A DNA stretch of 64,000 nucleotides, from contig JAZAYU010000003.1 of assembly GCA_038501625.1 (NCBI GenBank), positions 1-64,000 on the forward strand. Reading direction: 5' to 3'. The position numbers were made by a program, and so were the translations under genes. Positions 1 to 12,359 of this stretch are shown here, in pieces (the stretch's first letter is position 1; every line of letters begins with the position of its first letter). The DNA is from Corbicula japonica (lineage: Eukaryota; Mollusca; Bivalvia; Venerida; Cyrenidae). Below the pieces are notes generated by a model. The model did no database searches, was not told the origin of the DNA, and worked only from the letters and a program-made list of their open reading frames with translations.

Positions 1-190
1 TGCTACCTAGAACCTAACTTAAAGCCCGAGTGGCAACTTGTTTTCCCCTACCCGTTCCAATGCGTTAATCCATCGGGTTCTCTTTTCGTTAATTGTGTGT
101 GGTGTCTCTTTTTACCATTGATCAATTTATTTCCCACTCTCCTTTAATCTCTTGTGTCTGCATTTGGCGTGGTCTGTGATATGCAGGATT
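1..190 (+). repeat. Old 3'-end fragment of the Penelope-like element, cut by the window edge
   Basis: This stretch aligns by eye with the 3' tail of the element at 16.3-19.3 kb. It has the same order of blocks: the 'tagaacct' block, the 'gtggcaa' block, 'ccgttcca', then 'ggttctctt..cgttaatt' and 'ctg.gatatgca' at the end. It carries no coding sequence and is clearly more diverged than the copies at 5.0, 11.1 and 18.8 kb. Confidence 0.65.
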
Positions 191-239
191 TATATTCTAC
201 GATACCCTTTTCTACATTCTATTCCGTTTAGTTCCGTCC

Positions 240-560
240 ATTGTTTCTAGTTTAGGGCAAGCACATTCTTTTATTTGGACAGCATACGCCACTGAACATG
301 GAATGGTATTAATCTGAAAATACCGAAGAGAGGGTTCCATGTCCACCGCCATATGCACACCATCGTTTGGTATGGTCAAAATTGTACTGTTTATTGTTGT
401 CAATATTAAGTTGCGCTCACCCCGGAGCTAAGCGGCGTGGGCAGTTATATGATTTTCCATTACTGTCCATGAACAGGCTCAATCAAACAAAGCCTGCAAT
501 ATTTTCATATTTGTTGTGTTCGATGGCTTTCGAAGTTCCCTTTTCATCTATTTCTGGACG
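240..560 (+). repeat. Dispersed repeat family R1, fullest + strand copy
   Basis: The block contains 'catggaatggtatta', 'accgccatatgcacac', 'ttgcgctcaccccgg' and 'ttactgtccatgaacaggc'. The same ordered blocks occur in reverse complement at 26,440-26,655, and partial copies lie near 19,440-19,560, 31,200-31,330 and 31,950-32,070. No reading frame is conserved between copies. The class of the repeat is unknown to me. The 560-1,138 stretch that follows holds nothing I recognise. Confidence 0.6.
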
Positions 561-1138
561 TGTCCATTCCTGGAGATCATTTCAAACTATAAGTTCTCAT
601 TTTTGACTGTGTTTATAGTCTATTTCGTCCGAAAATTCATTTTCCTGATATAAGGTTCTCACTGTTTTAAACCGATATCTACGAGTAATGATTACACACG
701 GTGAATGTATTCGTCAATAAATGTAAATGGCTGTAATTGAGTGTAGCATTGATTAAATGGCGTACTAAATCACAGCGTTGTCAAAGCTAGTTTAAATAGG
801 GCACAAACATATACATGAATATAAATTGGATCGAACCAGTGGACATGATGAAAGTCGTTCGTGACAGCGATGTTGACGGGCTGCTAGACCACTGATTATC
901 TAGTCCTGAGAAAACACTTTAATCAATAATTGTAGTAAGAAATGTGCATTGGCCTGCTTAATATTCTATTAATAGAATATATTATCTGTGTTTAAATTTA
1001 CTTATTTTATTACAAAATCTGTCAGTTTATCACATCCGTCATGGAATGAATCTAATTAAAGGTTATTTACTACTTACCTATTAGTAAATACATTCACCAT
1101 TTAATCATGCTCACAATACTGTTTACACTAAACTTGTA

Positions 1139-2801
1139 CGAGGGCGGATCAAAAAGTTCGTGGACTCTTGTTATTGCATCTTAATTTGAAACACGTTTGC
1201 AATAAATTATATACTTAATTCATTCAGAACACAAACGTAACAAACTGAGCTAAATTATTTAAATATTTATGCGATTTTAAAAGCGCGTCGCTTATTTAAA
1301 TAACCATGGTAACACGCAGACGGCGCACGTCATTGCCATTGTAGTTTATAAATCAAATACCTGTCAATATAAACAAAACTATTAATGGGAAAAGAGCTAA
1401 ACTTGGCAACCTCAAAGCGAGGTATACGAATGATGTCATGCCAAAATTTTACGTCAATCGGACATTGCGTTTTTAAAACAATCGATATTTAAGAGAGCTT
1501 TTAGGCGTAAAAAAAAATTGTTTGTTTCCGGTATCCCGACCTACCCTAAAAAATCGGCCCGACCCTAATGTTTTTATGGGCTCCAAAGTACTGTATCTGG
1601 AAATTCATATCAAATTTAGCATATTAAGTCATTTTTCACAAATAAAAACTTTTTCCAAAAAAAAAAACTTGTTCCTACCTACCTACCCTATTTTTTGGGG
1701 CATGTTACCGGAAACAAACTTTTTTTTAGGCCTTACCAACGTGAAAACGTCAGAAATGATGTCGTCAGATCGCCCGGAAATACGCGTTATTACGGAAATA
1801 CGCGTAATCATAACATTCCGTAATGATCTTTGAAAATCACCTTCGGAAAAGCTAAAATAATTTAGCAGACGCACACGGAAACTTCCGTAAGCCGAGCTCT
1901 AGTTTTTAAGTGGTACATGTACCAGTGGATTTTTTACGATAATGAGAGCCATTACATAGGCCTGTGGTAAGGAAAAAAGACAAAAAATCGGCGTTACATA
2001 TACGGCAGTGACGTCAATCCGGGAGGCAATTGAAGCGGACAAAAGTTCAACCATTGTGGCGCTTTTCGAGCTATTCTAGACTGGATGAGGTAGCGTGCAT
2101 CGGATATTGCCGAACAAATTACATATTTAAAGGCATTTTAATAATACATTGACAAATTTGTTTTATAAAAAAAATTTGTTTGCTATTTGAATCATTAAGA
2201 AGTCATAACTTATCAAAAAAGAATAAACAAGTTTTTTTTTAAATTACACTTGGGTAAACAGCTACAGAGACTGTATCCGCAATCCAAAGACTTGTTTTAT
2301 AAAAAAAATACTAATGTGTAATGAAATTGTTTTACAGGAAAACGCCCGTTCCCAAAAGAATCGCGATACTGTGGTTATTGCATTCCCGGTCATTTCTTCG
2401 GCGGTACGAGCGAGAAGAGACCAATTTCTTTATCGCCTCATAACCACTTGCGAGCCTTTGACCAGCAACAAAACACTGCTATGTTTAATCAATGGGTTCC
2501 CAGGCATTGCATTCTGGTGACGGGGTCTACTTAAAAAACCTTGACCATACGTCGCTTCGCTAACGCTGCGCCCGTGAATTAACGTCGTTGACATTGAAAG
2601 ATCTAATTTGACGTGCGCCGGATAGTGCTTAATGTATGATTTTAATTGTTCATAGTTTTTTAACGCGATGTTGTATTTTGCTGATATTTTGTAAAAATAT
2701 GCTGGACATATTCCGATTAAAGCTCGTGTAGTTTTATTTGTGGTATTTTGAATAGTATAAAATCTATAACAAGAGTCCACGAACTTTTTGATCCGCCCTC
2801 G
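1139..2801. mobile_element. Mariner-type element with 36-bp perfect terminal inverted repeats, no transposase seen
   Basis: The left end begins CGAGGGCGGATCAAAAAGTT and the right end is its reverse complement over about 36 bases. Both ends are flanked by TA (1137-1138 and 2802-2803), the target-site signature of Tc1/mariner elements, and this terminal sequence style is typical of mariner. In about 1.66 kb of interior I find no reading frame with a DD34D-type transposase. A smaller MITE is inserted at 1,503-1,732. It is best read as a non-autonomous or internally replaced mariner copy. Confidence 0.7.
1503..1732. mobile_element. Small MITE nested in the mariner-type element
   Basis: A left arm 'taaaaaaaaattgtttgttt' followed by 'ccggta' is mirrored near 1,705-1,732 as 'taccggaaacaaac' and a T-run. 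Both arms also carry 'cctaccct'-type blocks. The element is about 230 bp and non-coding. Its target duplication is not clear, so no superfamily is assigned. Confidence 0.5.
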
Positions 2802-3379
2802 TATGTCGTGATCATCTACGAGAGTCTGATCTATTACACAATGAAGGTAAGTTGTACATTTTACAGTATGTGTAGGCTGCGAAATCATGTGGTATTTAAA
2901 CACGAATATTACTTTTTGTGGAAATGTAAAAAACACTTAGTTTTAAATTAAATGCTTATATAAACACATACAGAGTCAATTTCAATTAGATTGTCTCGAA
3001 CATACGAACGCAGAATTTTTTTTCCTGATCTGATTACCAGTCAGCGTTCTTACAATAGCGCAATCATCACACTTACAAATGTGTGTATGTGTCTAACTAT
3101 AACCAGTCGCAAGTCAAATTATCCGATAATTATATTAATTTACCTCTTTCTTAAATCGGTCGCCTATATGCTATCTATATACAAAAACTTTTATCCAGAT
3201 AAAACAAGATCACGGAAACTAGCGATTCTACACGGAAATATTTTAACTCACTTTATTTACTGTTAACCTTCATTGCCGCTAGACATTTTCTATCTGTATT
3301 TTATTCATCCATTTTGCTCAGAGGTTAGTGAAATTGATATTAGAAGTATACATTACTGACTAAAAGACAGGTTCGCGTT

Positions 3380-3543
3380 TGAGGAGGATATACTTGGGTG
3401 CACTTGTGGAGTGATCTCGAGGTGTTTAAACATCCTTGGCAGGCCACAAGGGTTCTGAACAAATCCACACCCGAACCAAGGATTGAATCCGTGAACCCTC
3501 GCATGCAAGTCTAACGCTCTAGCACGTCGCCATAAAAGCTAGC
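3380..3543 (-). repeat. tRNA-derived SINE (minus strand)
   Basis: On the minus strand the sequence reads as a tRNA-like head: a box-A-like 'tggcgacgtgctag' (about 3,518-3,531), 'gcgttagacttgcatgcgag', then a box-B-like 'gattcaatcc' (about 3,480-3,489). A non-tRNA body follows towards 3,380. The spacing suits a polymerase III internal promoter. The 3549-7186 foldback is inserted right beside it. It lacks the stems of a functional tRNA, so I call it a SINE head, not a tRNA gene. Confidence 0.55.
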
Positions 3544-5009
3544 TCTATCACCGATTCCAATCGTTCAGTATAGGTCCCAGGAGGAGAACGCATGGATAGA
3601 CCGCTTTTTCAGGAGGGAATCGGGTACTGGGTTCAGTAAATCGTCTCGCATTTCTTTGAAAATTCATATTTCAGATAAAGATATGGCCTATGCTGATCTT
3701 CTATATTTACTCTAAACAATGGTCATCTCACATCCGCCAGACTTTCGGTATCTTCTGAGAACATTCTCCACAACTGCACTAGAAAATCGCAAAAAATGGC
3801 AAAATCACTGTTTAAAAGCCAATAATTTGATAATTAAACAAAGTTCTGAGCATTTGTTTTGTTCTAAAGATTCGTTTAACACTTGTCTTCATGAGTCATA
3901 AGCCTCCACTAATTTTAAGTCGTTTTAGGAGGACTTTGACCACAAGTTATAAAATTTTCAAAATGAACGCATGGGTAGAAGTTTTCATCAATTTTCCAAA
4001 TGAACGCATGGGCAGGAGGCATTTTAGAAATCCACGTTTTTTTCGTGAATAACCCGCATTAAATCGACTTTTTGACTGTTATATTTCACAATACTTCATT
4101 TTGAATTGCTAAAATATCATTTAGATTGATCTCTAGTTTCGTATCGGTTATACGCGATACCATGGGGCCTATATATTTTTGGGATTAACTTGGAATTATT
4201 CATCATGCAAACGAAATTTCTGACACTGTAACTAGAAACGAGATAACTGTCGTAAAAATGTACGATTTTTACTTCTTTCATTTGAATTTTTATAACAAAG
4301 ATTGACTAATTAAGTTCAGGATTGAACTGAAAAATCCTCCTTCCAAACCTGAAACCAATCGAAAGCTGTATTTGAAAATGTCTATTCTTAATTTTCCCCA
4401 TTTAGAATAAACATCAGAAACATGACCTCTAGTGTTGCATCAGTATATTTCGCGCCGGTTTAAATTTCGCAATAGGGTAGGTGCCAAGTAAAACCAAGTA
4501 ATATTTTTTATGTAATTGATTATACTGTTAAATATATTCATTATTTAAGGTCATACCGTAATTGTTATCATAGTTTTATACCGAAACTATATAAAAATAC
4601 AAAAAACAACAGTAAAACTGTTGGCATCTGTCAATTTTTGTTTACAGTACTTTGGTACCTCTAGACCTTCAAAATAAGATTTTGGTCTACAAAGAACATT
4701 AAAATATTATATTATCATATACAAATATCAATTATCATTTAATTAAAATAACATAATAAATAAAAGGAAAAGATCTTACAAACCTTCTGCCCCAACAGCT
4801 CGCACAGATACGTCTATTATTCCTGCCACTGCTCTTGACACTTTGTCATCCATTAATATTAATACAAGTTTTTTCAGTTAAAGTGATAGATTTGAGATCA
4901 ATGATCAATGATCAATGTATACATTTCAAATATGCCGCGTCATATATCACCCAGGTTCGAATGTCAGGCACAAGATTATCATCTGCATTTAATTAAATGC
5001 AAAAAAAGC

Positions 5010-5500
5010 AATATATGCATATCAGGAATCGCCACATTAAAAAACACAGCCTTTATATTAGTGTGTCAGTTCAAATAGGACGCCACAAACAATTAACGAA
5101 GAAGAGAACCTTTGGGGATACCGCCTTGGAACGGTCAGTGGCAAAACAAATTTCCACTGGGGGTTTAAACCAGGTTCTAAGGTGCACCAACCTCACACTT
5201 GCCCCAACAGGTTCTCGTATCACAAAAACAAGTACAAATTGTCTTGGTGAAATAACTCCAACCAACCCATCAGCTCAACAATCTTGTATGCAAAAGCATA
5301 CAAACATATAAACATAAGAATTTAATAGCATTGTAAAGCCAAAGGGCGGGTACTCAATGATCTTACCGAGACTAGACCACCTGGAGTAAAATCAGCAAGA
5401 ACACGATGACATGGTTAAAAAAAAAATAAATCGAGCTTCTAGGTTCTTTTAAGAAAAGATTTCCCCATAAACCTTCATAAACTCTTACACCCCTGCCATT
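5010..5500 (-). mobile_element. 5'-truncated copy of the Penelope-like element, 3' end only
   Basis: On the minus strand this copy begins at the last codons of the reverse transcriptase (the 'gcaggggtgtaa' region near 5,490) and runs through the whole 3' untranslated tail to 'cctgatatgcatata' near 5,010. It matches the tail of the element at 18,780-19,300 closely. Truncation on the 5' side with an intact 3' end is what target-primed reverse transcription leaves behind. It sits in the loop of foldback 1. Confidence 0.8.
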
Positions 5501-6138
5501 GCAAGTCATTTTCTAATTTACGTACAACTAGAGATAGTGTAATAAAAGTGAACTATAAAACTGTAAAAATATGTCGCTTATATGAATTGAAAATTGATCA
5601 AAGCAACTATAATAATATTTTTTTCCATTCTTCCTAAATATTACAAATGCCGGAGGTTAGAAAAAGTGGAGTTATTCATGAAGTTAACACTGTAACATTA
5701 GTGTTTCTTGTTTTTTTGTGTCAATATGAATGATTATAAAAAGTTTACATCTGAAGCATCGTGGGAAGCGTATCAGTTATTATGAGATGTCAGAAGTTTC
5801 GTTTGCATGATGAATAATTCCAAGTTAATCTCAAAAACTATATAGACCCTATGGTATCGATTATTACCGATACGAAACTAGAGACCGATCTAAATGATAT
5901 TTTAGCAATTCAGAATGAAGTATTATGAAATTTTAAATTCAAAAAGTCGATTTAATGTGGGTTATTCACGAAAAAAACGTGGATTTCTAAAATGCCTCCT
6001 GCCCATGCGTTCATTTGGAAAATTGATGAAAACTTCTACCCATGCGTTCATTTTGAAAATTTTATAACTTGTGGTCAAAGTCCTCCTAAAACGACTTAAA
6101 ATTAGTGGAGGCTTATGACTCATGAAGACAAGTGTTAA

Positions 6139-6855
6139 GGTTCCGCAAAGATTGCAAAATTAAATGGCGAAAAGTGGCTAAATTTTCAAAATTGAATTTT
6201 GAGGGAAATACTTATTGCCACCAAGATGATAGTAAATAAATGTATTCAGCTATGGATGTAGTAAATGTTTGCAAGCTTAATTTAGTCTAACTCTTGTTCT
6301 AATTACTAAGTACATACTAAAACAAAAGAAAAACCGTTAGCATGAGAACTCTGAAACTCATGAACAATATTTCAAAGCAACTTATTCCTGAAATAAGTAT
6401 ATGCTGGTCTACAATGTTTAGAGCCCATTCGTCAAAATAATGTAAGGGTTTTCAAGAAATTCAAGAAAAACCTTACTTCCTGGTTCAAAGTGAAAGTGAA
6501 AGTACTTTCACTTTGAACCAGGAAGTAATATTTCCTTGAATTTCTTGAAAACCCTAACATTATTTTGACGAATGGGCACTAAACATTGTAGACCAGCATA
6601 TACTTATTTCAGGAATAAGTTGCTTTGAAATATTGTTCATGAGTTTCAGAGTTCTCATGCTAACGGTTTTTCTTTTGTTTTAGTATGTGCTTTGTAATTA
6701 GAACAAGTGTTAGACTAAATTAAGCTTGCAAACATTTACTACATCCATAGCTGAATACATTTATTTACTAACATCTAGGTGGCAATGAGTATTTCCATCA
6801 AAATTCAATTTTGAAAATTTAGCCACTTTTCGCCATTTGCAATCTTTGCGGAACC
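6139..6855. mobile_element. TTAA-flanked near-perfect palindrome (717 bp) nested in a foldback arm
   Basis: The ends are GGTTCCGCAAAGATTGCAAA and its complement, flanked by TTAA at 6135-6138 and 6856-6859. The two halves mirror each other almost base for base around a centre near 6,500 ('gaaagtgaaagtactttcac'). TTAA duplication points to piggyBac- or Kolobok-type transposition. A related, more degraded copy lies at 62,147-62,688. There is no coding capacity. Confidence 0.85.
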
Positions 6856-7626
6856 TTAAACGAATCTTTAGAACGAAACAAATGCTAAGAACTTTGTTTA
6901 ATTATCAAATTATTGGCTTTTAAAGAGTGATTTTGCCATTTTTTGCGATTTTCTAGTGCAGTTTTGGAGAATGTTCTCAGAAGATACCGAAAGATTTGCG
7001 GATGTGAGATGACCATTGTTTAGAGTAAATATATGAGATCAGCATAGGCCATATCTTTATCTGAAATATAAATTTTCAAAGAAATGCGAGACGATTTACT
7101 GACCACAGTACCCAATTCCCTCCTGAAAAAGCGGTCTATCCATGCGTTCTCCTCCTGGGACCTATACTGAACGATTGGACTCGGTGTCTATGGCGAGATA
7201 GTACAAGTGCGGTACTAACGCAACCATAGCCGGGTTACACAAGGGAGAATATCGCATAAAGCTGTGCGTCAGACGCGTAGCAGAGTTATTCTTCTAAAGA
7301 TATGCTCTTAGGGTTTAAAAGGTACTTTTTCATCGTATACGATCAGAGTAACATTATAATTTATTTACATTCATTTCCGTTTGTTTGATTAATTAGACCA
7401 TTATATTACGTGAAATGATTTTTCAAAATTCGACAAATCAAAGGAACTGATACAAATTTGTTGGTTTTCACGTCAAACTTTGTAGTTAGTTCCTGATATA
7501 TTATAATTAATGCGATACCGTTTGTTTCGGTCCGTTTTGAGCTTACAACCGTTTTCCTGTTCTCGATTCATTAATCATATTGCTAACAAAATTATACCGA
7601 TTTCAAATGCGTAGGATGGTTTTATC

Positions 7627-8044
7627 TGTCATAAGTGTGGAAACCGTTTCACTCGCACAGATAACATTAAGCGTCCTGTCAACACTTGCAAAGTCACAGA
7701 GCAGCAGACACACTGTGCCGCGTCCTATTCATGTGCGAACTGTTCTAAAACTTTTGTTTTACTTTTTACTGGCGGTAACCCCTCTGGTTCTTACTTTTGT
7801 TATTTGTTTGTGGCGTCCATTTTTAAACTGATTATTATTATACCATGCTCTCTTTTTCTCTCTACTTTTTGGCTGTGTGGGGAGGCTGTGTATGCTGGAT
7901 GTGGCCATTCCTGATATGCATATTTCATTTTGTACACAAGCGTGATATGGAGCGTCACGAGAAAACGTGCGCTAATTCGGAACATGTCTTCCCCAAATGT
8001 ATGAAAATATGCAAATCAGTTGATAGACTTAAACGTCATCTTTA
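7627..8044 (+). pseudogene. C2H2 zinc-finger head of the polymerase relic, split by a retroelement fragment
   Basis: The first part encodes 'CHKCGNRFTRTDNIKR' and then 'CANCSKTF' up to about 7,760. After the inserted Penelope-like fragment the same pattern resumes with 'RDMERHEKTC' and ends 'SVDRLKRHL' at about 8,041. Cys and His spacing fits repeated C2H2 fingers, several now missing ligands. The fingers lie directly upstream of the polymerase part and are probably its N-terminus. A further finger-like pair (stop, then 'TCDRYFKQPIDLYRHQKGC') is seen near 9,085-9,145, just before exonuclease motif I. Confidence 0.65.
7769..7936 (+). mobile_element. 3'-end fragment of the Penelope-like element inside the zinc-finger relic
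   Basis: The sequence 'ggcggtaacccc..ggttctt' through 'gtggggaggctgtgta' to 'cctgatatgcat' is the terminal part of the element's 3' tail. It belongs to the 'ggtaacccc' variant also seen at 47.4 and 53.7 kb, not the 'ggtatcccc' variant at 5.0, 11.1 and 18.8 kb. It interrupts the zinc-finger coding sequence. Confidence 0.75.
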
Positions 8045-11000
8045 ATGGCATGGCAAAGTACCAGTCAAGAAAACAACACCAGCATCTTCGTCAACAACAA
8101 CCACAACAACAGCAAACCAGCTTTGCCACAATAAAGATGTCGACGCTGCACTGGGTCATTCGGAAATAGACATGATTTGTACTTGCACGGTGTGAGAGAA
8201 CACAACGATCACTCCGGAGAAGCTTAACAGCAGCAGTCGTATGGAACTAAGGAGCTTCCACCGTGGCATGACGATGTTGATTTGTGCCGTGTATACGAAG
8301 CCAACGCACCCGTCATTCTGGAAAATCATCGGCAGGGCCCCGTACAATCTGTTTTCAAATTTCCACTGACGAACAACATAAGAATTAATCATCTGATGGG
8401 ATACGTGAATGACATTTATCAGCTGCAGCACAGGGCCTTCCGACTTTACTTAATATTCGGGTCATTCTCCAAAAAAGAGAGACGAGACAATATCGCTATT
8501 TCGTACCCTATAATAACAACGGTATACTAGAGCGACCGTTTTACATACAGATCTCCAGCGTGTCCGTCTCCAGTTAGAACAGACATAACAACAGAACTGT
8601 TAAGAAACAGACCGGATACCAAATGGATTGTCATTGATGTCCATTATATCGTGTATAGCACTTCCTACCCTCTTGGCCGCGGTGATCTTCCTGCCTATCT
8701 TCTGCGACAAGATAGCATTTAATAGCATAGTAAAAACCCCGAGAGAATAGCAAGCCATATCAGGACAACATTTGCGCTTTAAGAAGCCTAGCTTTGCATC
8801 GTGGTCACGAAATTAGATCTGTAGAACGTCCAGCTACAGTTCTTTAGTCAGTGGAGTCAAAATTGATCGATACTTTTGGAGGTTTGAGCATTGAAGACTT
8901 CCCCGAGTTTGAAACTCATTTCAAAGTCAACATGGAAGTTTACAGTTTGCAAGAAGACGGTTTTGCAAGATCGGTTTAAAAATCCCGGGGGCAGCATGAC
9001 TCTACCATGTTCTTGAATCTGTACGAAAACCATCTCTCCTACATCAGTGATTTCAAAATGTTTGCCCAGAAGTATCAATGTTAGACCTGCGATCGCTATT
9101 TTAAGCAGCCAATTGACCTCTATCGCCATCAAAAGGGATGTAGTAACAAAACCATATATGTCTACCCCTGAGGATTTCATAAAGCCCAAGATACTATTTT
9201 TGATCAGCTGAGCGATTTTGGTATAGACGTTCCTGAAAAGGAGCGCTTTTCTCCGTGGTTCATTTGCTACGACTTGGAGGCAATGCTGGAAAAAGTTCGC
9301 GATCAACAAACCCAGTATCAAGAATGGACTCACGTGCCCATCAGCGTGTCAATTTGTACCAACGTTCCGGGACATACAGCACCTCTGTGCATCGTGGATC
9401 CTGACTAAGACCAATTGGTTCAACGCATGGTTTCGAAAATGAACGACAATGCAGAAAGAGTTTTCGAACTAGCCGACGAAAAATGGGGATGCTTAAGGCC
9501 ATCGATGACAAAATTGAAGCAGACGATAACGAAACATGGGAACAAGACTGTGAATATAATGACTGTGAAGAAGCAATTGAGGGTAAACCCGAGAGCAAAC
9601 CGAGGCTTTACCTGTGCAAGCTGTATGGTAAGATGGAGGCATACATGTGTCAGGTGCCCGTGTTAGGATTCAACTCGTCAAAATAAGACCTAAATTTAAT
9701 TTAAACGCTGCATAGCCAAGCATCTAAACATGCACGAGGTCGCCGAAAATATCTTTGTAAAGAAAGACAACTCCTATACTTGTATCGCCACAGACCGGTT
9801 GAAATTTCTCGACATTTCTCAGTTTTTTGCAGCTGGTTCCTCCTACGCCGGTTTTTTGAAGGTCTATCACGTAAAGGAGCAAAATGGCTATTTCCCCTAC
9901 GAATGGTTCGACCAGGTGAGCAAGCTCGAATTAACCAGCTTACCTTCGCACGAAGCCTTCTATAGTCGCCTAAAGGAGAAAAATATTAGTGCTGACGAGT
10001 ACCAGTTCTGCCAGCGAATATGGATAGAAAGTGGCATGACAATCTTTCGTGATTTTTTAGTTTGGTACAACAATCTGAAGGTCGTGCCGTTTGTTGAAGC
10101 CGTGCGACGCTTTCAAACTTTCTACTTTGATAAGGGCATAGACGTCTTCAAAACGGCCATCTCTGTACCGGGCATAGCTAGACAGTTGTTATTTCGAACC
10201 GCTAGAGCGCAAAACGTTAACTTTGCTCTGTTTGATCGTCAAAACTGTCGTCTTTATCAAACCCTCAAGCAGAACATCGTGGGAGGACCCAGCATTATCT
10301 TTACTCGTCATCACTGCTCCGGAAAAACCCTGATACACGGCCAAAAAAGGTATGGTGCAATTTTAGGGTTTGATGCAAATGCTCTGTACCTACAGTGAGT
10401 CGGTAGAGAAATGCCGTAGGACCTTTCGTCCGCCGTCGCGCTGACTTCAGACCTGAGCTGAGAGACAAATAAATGTCAGCTCATTAATGGATGGAGTGGG
10501 TGACACATACCCCAGGAATCAGAAATGAACAAATATAAATACCGGTAGAGAAGTCAGAATCGGAAAATACTAAGTAGATGGGTACTCATCAGATAAGAAT
10601 CCGGATGAAAACCCAATAGTGTACCAGTTTCACGGATTTTATTGGCATCGGCATCATTGCTATCTTACGAAAAACATCAAAGACGAGAAATGGAGACCCA
10701 GAAGAAAAGTCAAGTGGTAGAGATATGGGAATACCAGTTCATGTATTATTGTCAAATGAACCCGGCTATCTACGACTTCATCGACTCCATGCGTCCAGGA
10801 TTTTTCAAAACCACAAAGGCAAAAGTTATGAAAACAAGGTGTTGGATTGTGTCATTTAAGGAGATTATTTGGGGATGGTGGAGGTGGATATTGAAGTTCC
10901 GGAGCAGTGGCCCTTGTATTTTCAGCGCCCCTCTATGACGCCTTACGAATATTTTCGGGAGATGTCACCGCTTTTCTGTACCACAGAAATTCCGTATGAT

Positions 11001-11060
11001 GTTATAGGTTAGCATATGCAGCAACACGTTGACAGATACAATTTAAGCAAAAACAAAAGT

Positions 11061-11523
11061 AATATATGCATATCAGGAATCGCCACACTCAAAATACACA
11101 GCCTCCCCACGCAGCGAAAAAGAAGAGAGGAAGAGAGAGAGCGCATGTTTTATATACGTATGTCAATTAAAATAGGACGCCACAAACAATTAACGAAGAA
11201 GAGAACCTTTGGGGATACCGCCTTTGAACGGTCAGTGGCAAAACAAATTGCCACTGGGGGTTTAAACCAGGATCTAGGGTGCACCAACCTCACACTTGCC
11301 CCAACAGGTTCTCGTATCACAAAACAAGTACAAATTGTCTTGGTGAAATAACTCCAACCCACCAATCAGCTCAACAATGTTGCATGCAAAAGCATACAAA
11401 CATATAAACATAAGAATTAATAGCATTGCAAAGCCAAAGGGCGGGTACTCAATGATCTTTCCGAGACCAGAGCACCTGGAGTAAAATCAGCAAGAACACG
11501 ATGACAGGGATAAAAGAAACAAA
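11061..11523 (-). mobile_element. 5'-truncated Penelope-like copy inside the DNA polymerase relic
   Basis: This minus-strand copy of the 3' tail runs from 'ctttgtttcttttatccc' near 11,523 to 'tgatatgcatatatt' near 11,061. Polymerase relic sequence lies on both sides: before it 'HMQQHVDRYNLS', after it 'APRKVLVGGLRAKQ'. The insertion therefore hit the polymerase gene. It is close in sequence to the copy at 18.8 kb, so it looks recent. Confidence 0.8.
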
Positions 11524-12111
11524 GAAGCACCCAGAAAAGTTCTTGTCGGTGGTTTGAGAGCGAAACAGATCCTTCTAGCCACACCCTTGCTGCAGTAGTA
11601 TGTTGACCATGACTTAGTTGTGACCAAAATCTATCAGGTGGTTAAGTTTTAAACTCAAAGATGTTTTACAAAATTTGTGAAAAACTTCAGCGATGCCAGA
11701 CGATCTTGAGACAGCTATTCAGACACTGCGATTATGGCTGATATCATGAAGGTTATTGGCAACTCGGAATATGGGTCGTTGATTATGGACAACACGAAAC
11801 ACAGACCGATTAAGTACGTCCAGGGCGAAAACAATGCCAGTCTCGAAATTAATAATCCCTTGTTTCAGAAACTTGACTGCCTTGACCAAGAAGGTCAATT
11901 CTACGAAATAGAAATGGCTTAAAGAAATATCAAACTTGATCTACCATCAACTCGGGCTTTTTATGCTTCAGTTTGCCGAACTGTGCATGCTCGAGTTTTA
12001 TTTTGACTTTATGGACAGATCCGATTTTGAGTATTGTGAAATGGATACTGACAGATACTGAAAATTTCTATGACACGTACTTAATGCGGGGACACCATAA
12101 AGTGGACATAA

Positions 12112-12324
12112 TTGTGGCTTCAGAGTACGTTAAAATACGGTTTTCACGTACACCCAAGAGAGGAGGGGCTTCTCTTACTTTTACTGAAGAGAAAGGTTTT
12201 AGATGACGGTATTCATACTGTATCGCTCGATATCACACTATTTCCGCTACCACAGGGACCGGAAGTCAATTATCTTGAAGTCACTGACGCATTAGTAACT
12301 TTGCTACAGGATAACGGTGTATAA
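12112..12324 (+). pseudogene. Small uncharacterised reading frame between polymerase and ATPase relics
   Basis: An open stretch of about 70 codons has a leucine run followed by 'ITLFPLPQGPEVNYLEVTDA' and ends at TAA 12,322-12,324. Its position, 36 bases before the ATPase relic and on the same strand, makes it a plausible small gene of the same element. I do not recognise a family. No start with context is evident, so it may be a fragment. Confidence 0.35.
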
Positions 12325-12359
12325 AATAACATAAGCAGGATATAATTTCATTTTAAAAG

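Larger units (their letters stand above)
3549..7186. mobile_element. Foldback element 1, CAC...GTG ends, 5-bp target duplication TCTAT
   Basis: Long inverted arms (about 3549-4235 and 5785-7186, the right one carrying an insertion) begin CACCGATTCCAATCG and end with the complement CGATTGGACTCGGTG. TCTAT flanks both sides (3544-3548 and 7187-7191). The loop holds a 3' fragment of the Penelope-like element (5010-5500). The right arm is interrupted by a TTAA-flanked palindrome (6139-6855), and the arm sequence resumes exactly after it. No transposase-like reading frame is present; the reading frames here are mirror images of the repeat arms. Confidence 0.8.
7620..12060 (+). pseudogene. Relic of a Polinton/adintovirus-like DNA polymerase B with N-terminal C2H2 zinc fingers
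   Basis: Conceptual translation in shifting frames shows a family B DNA polymerase of the protein-primed viral/Polinton type. Visible landmarks, in order: zinc fingers (7.63-8.05 kb); exonuclease I 'CYDLEA' (about 9,266); exonuclease II 'GFNSSK' followed by a stop (about 9,664); an exonuclease III-like 'FLVWYNNL' (about 10,054); polymerase motif A 'GFDANALYL' (about 10,370); motif B 'KVIGNSEYGS' (about 11,749); motif C 'EMDTD' (about 12,038). The reading frame is broken by many stops and frameshifts, for example at 9,170, 9,687, 10,396 and 11,010, and by two retroelement insertions (7,769-7,936 and 11,061-11,523). After motif C the frame is lost. The longest intact piece, 9,730-10,398, spans the late exonuclease region to motif A. 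It is a dead mobile or viral remnant. Polinton versus a related virus-like lineage cannot be decided from these pieces. Confidence 0.8.

Noticed and set aside
2430..2936. 168-codon minus-strand reading frame inside the mariner-type element
   Set aside because: It crosses the element's terminal repeat and flank, shows no transposase motif, and composition is that of the non-coding surroundings.
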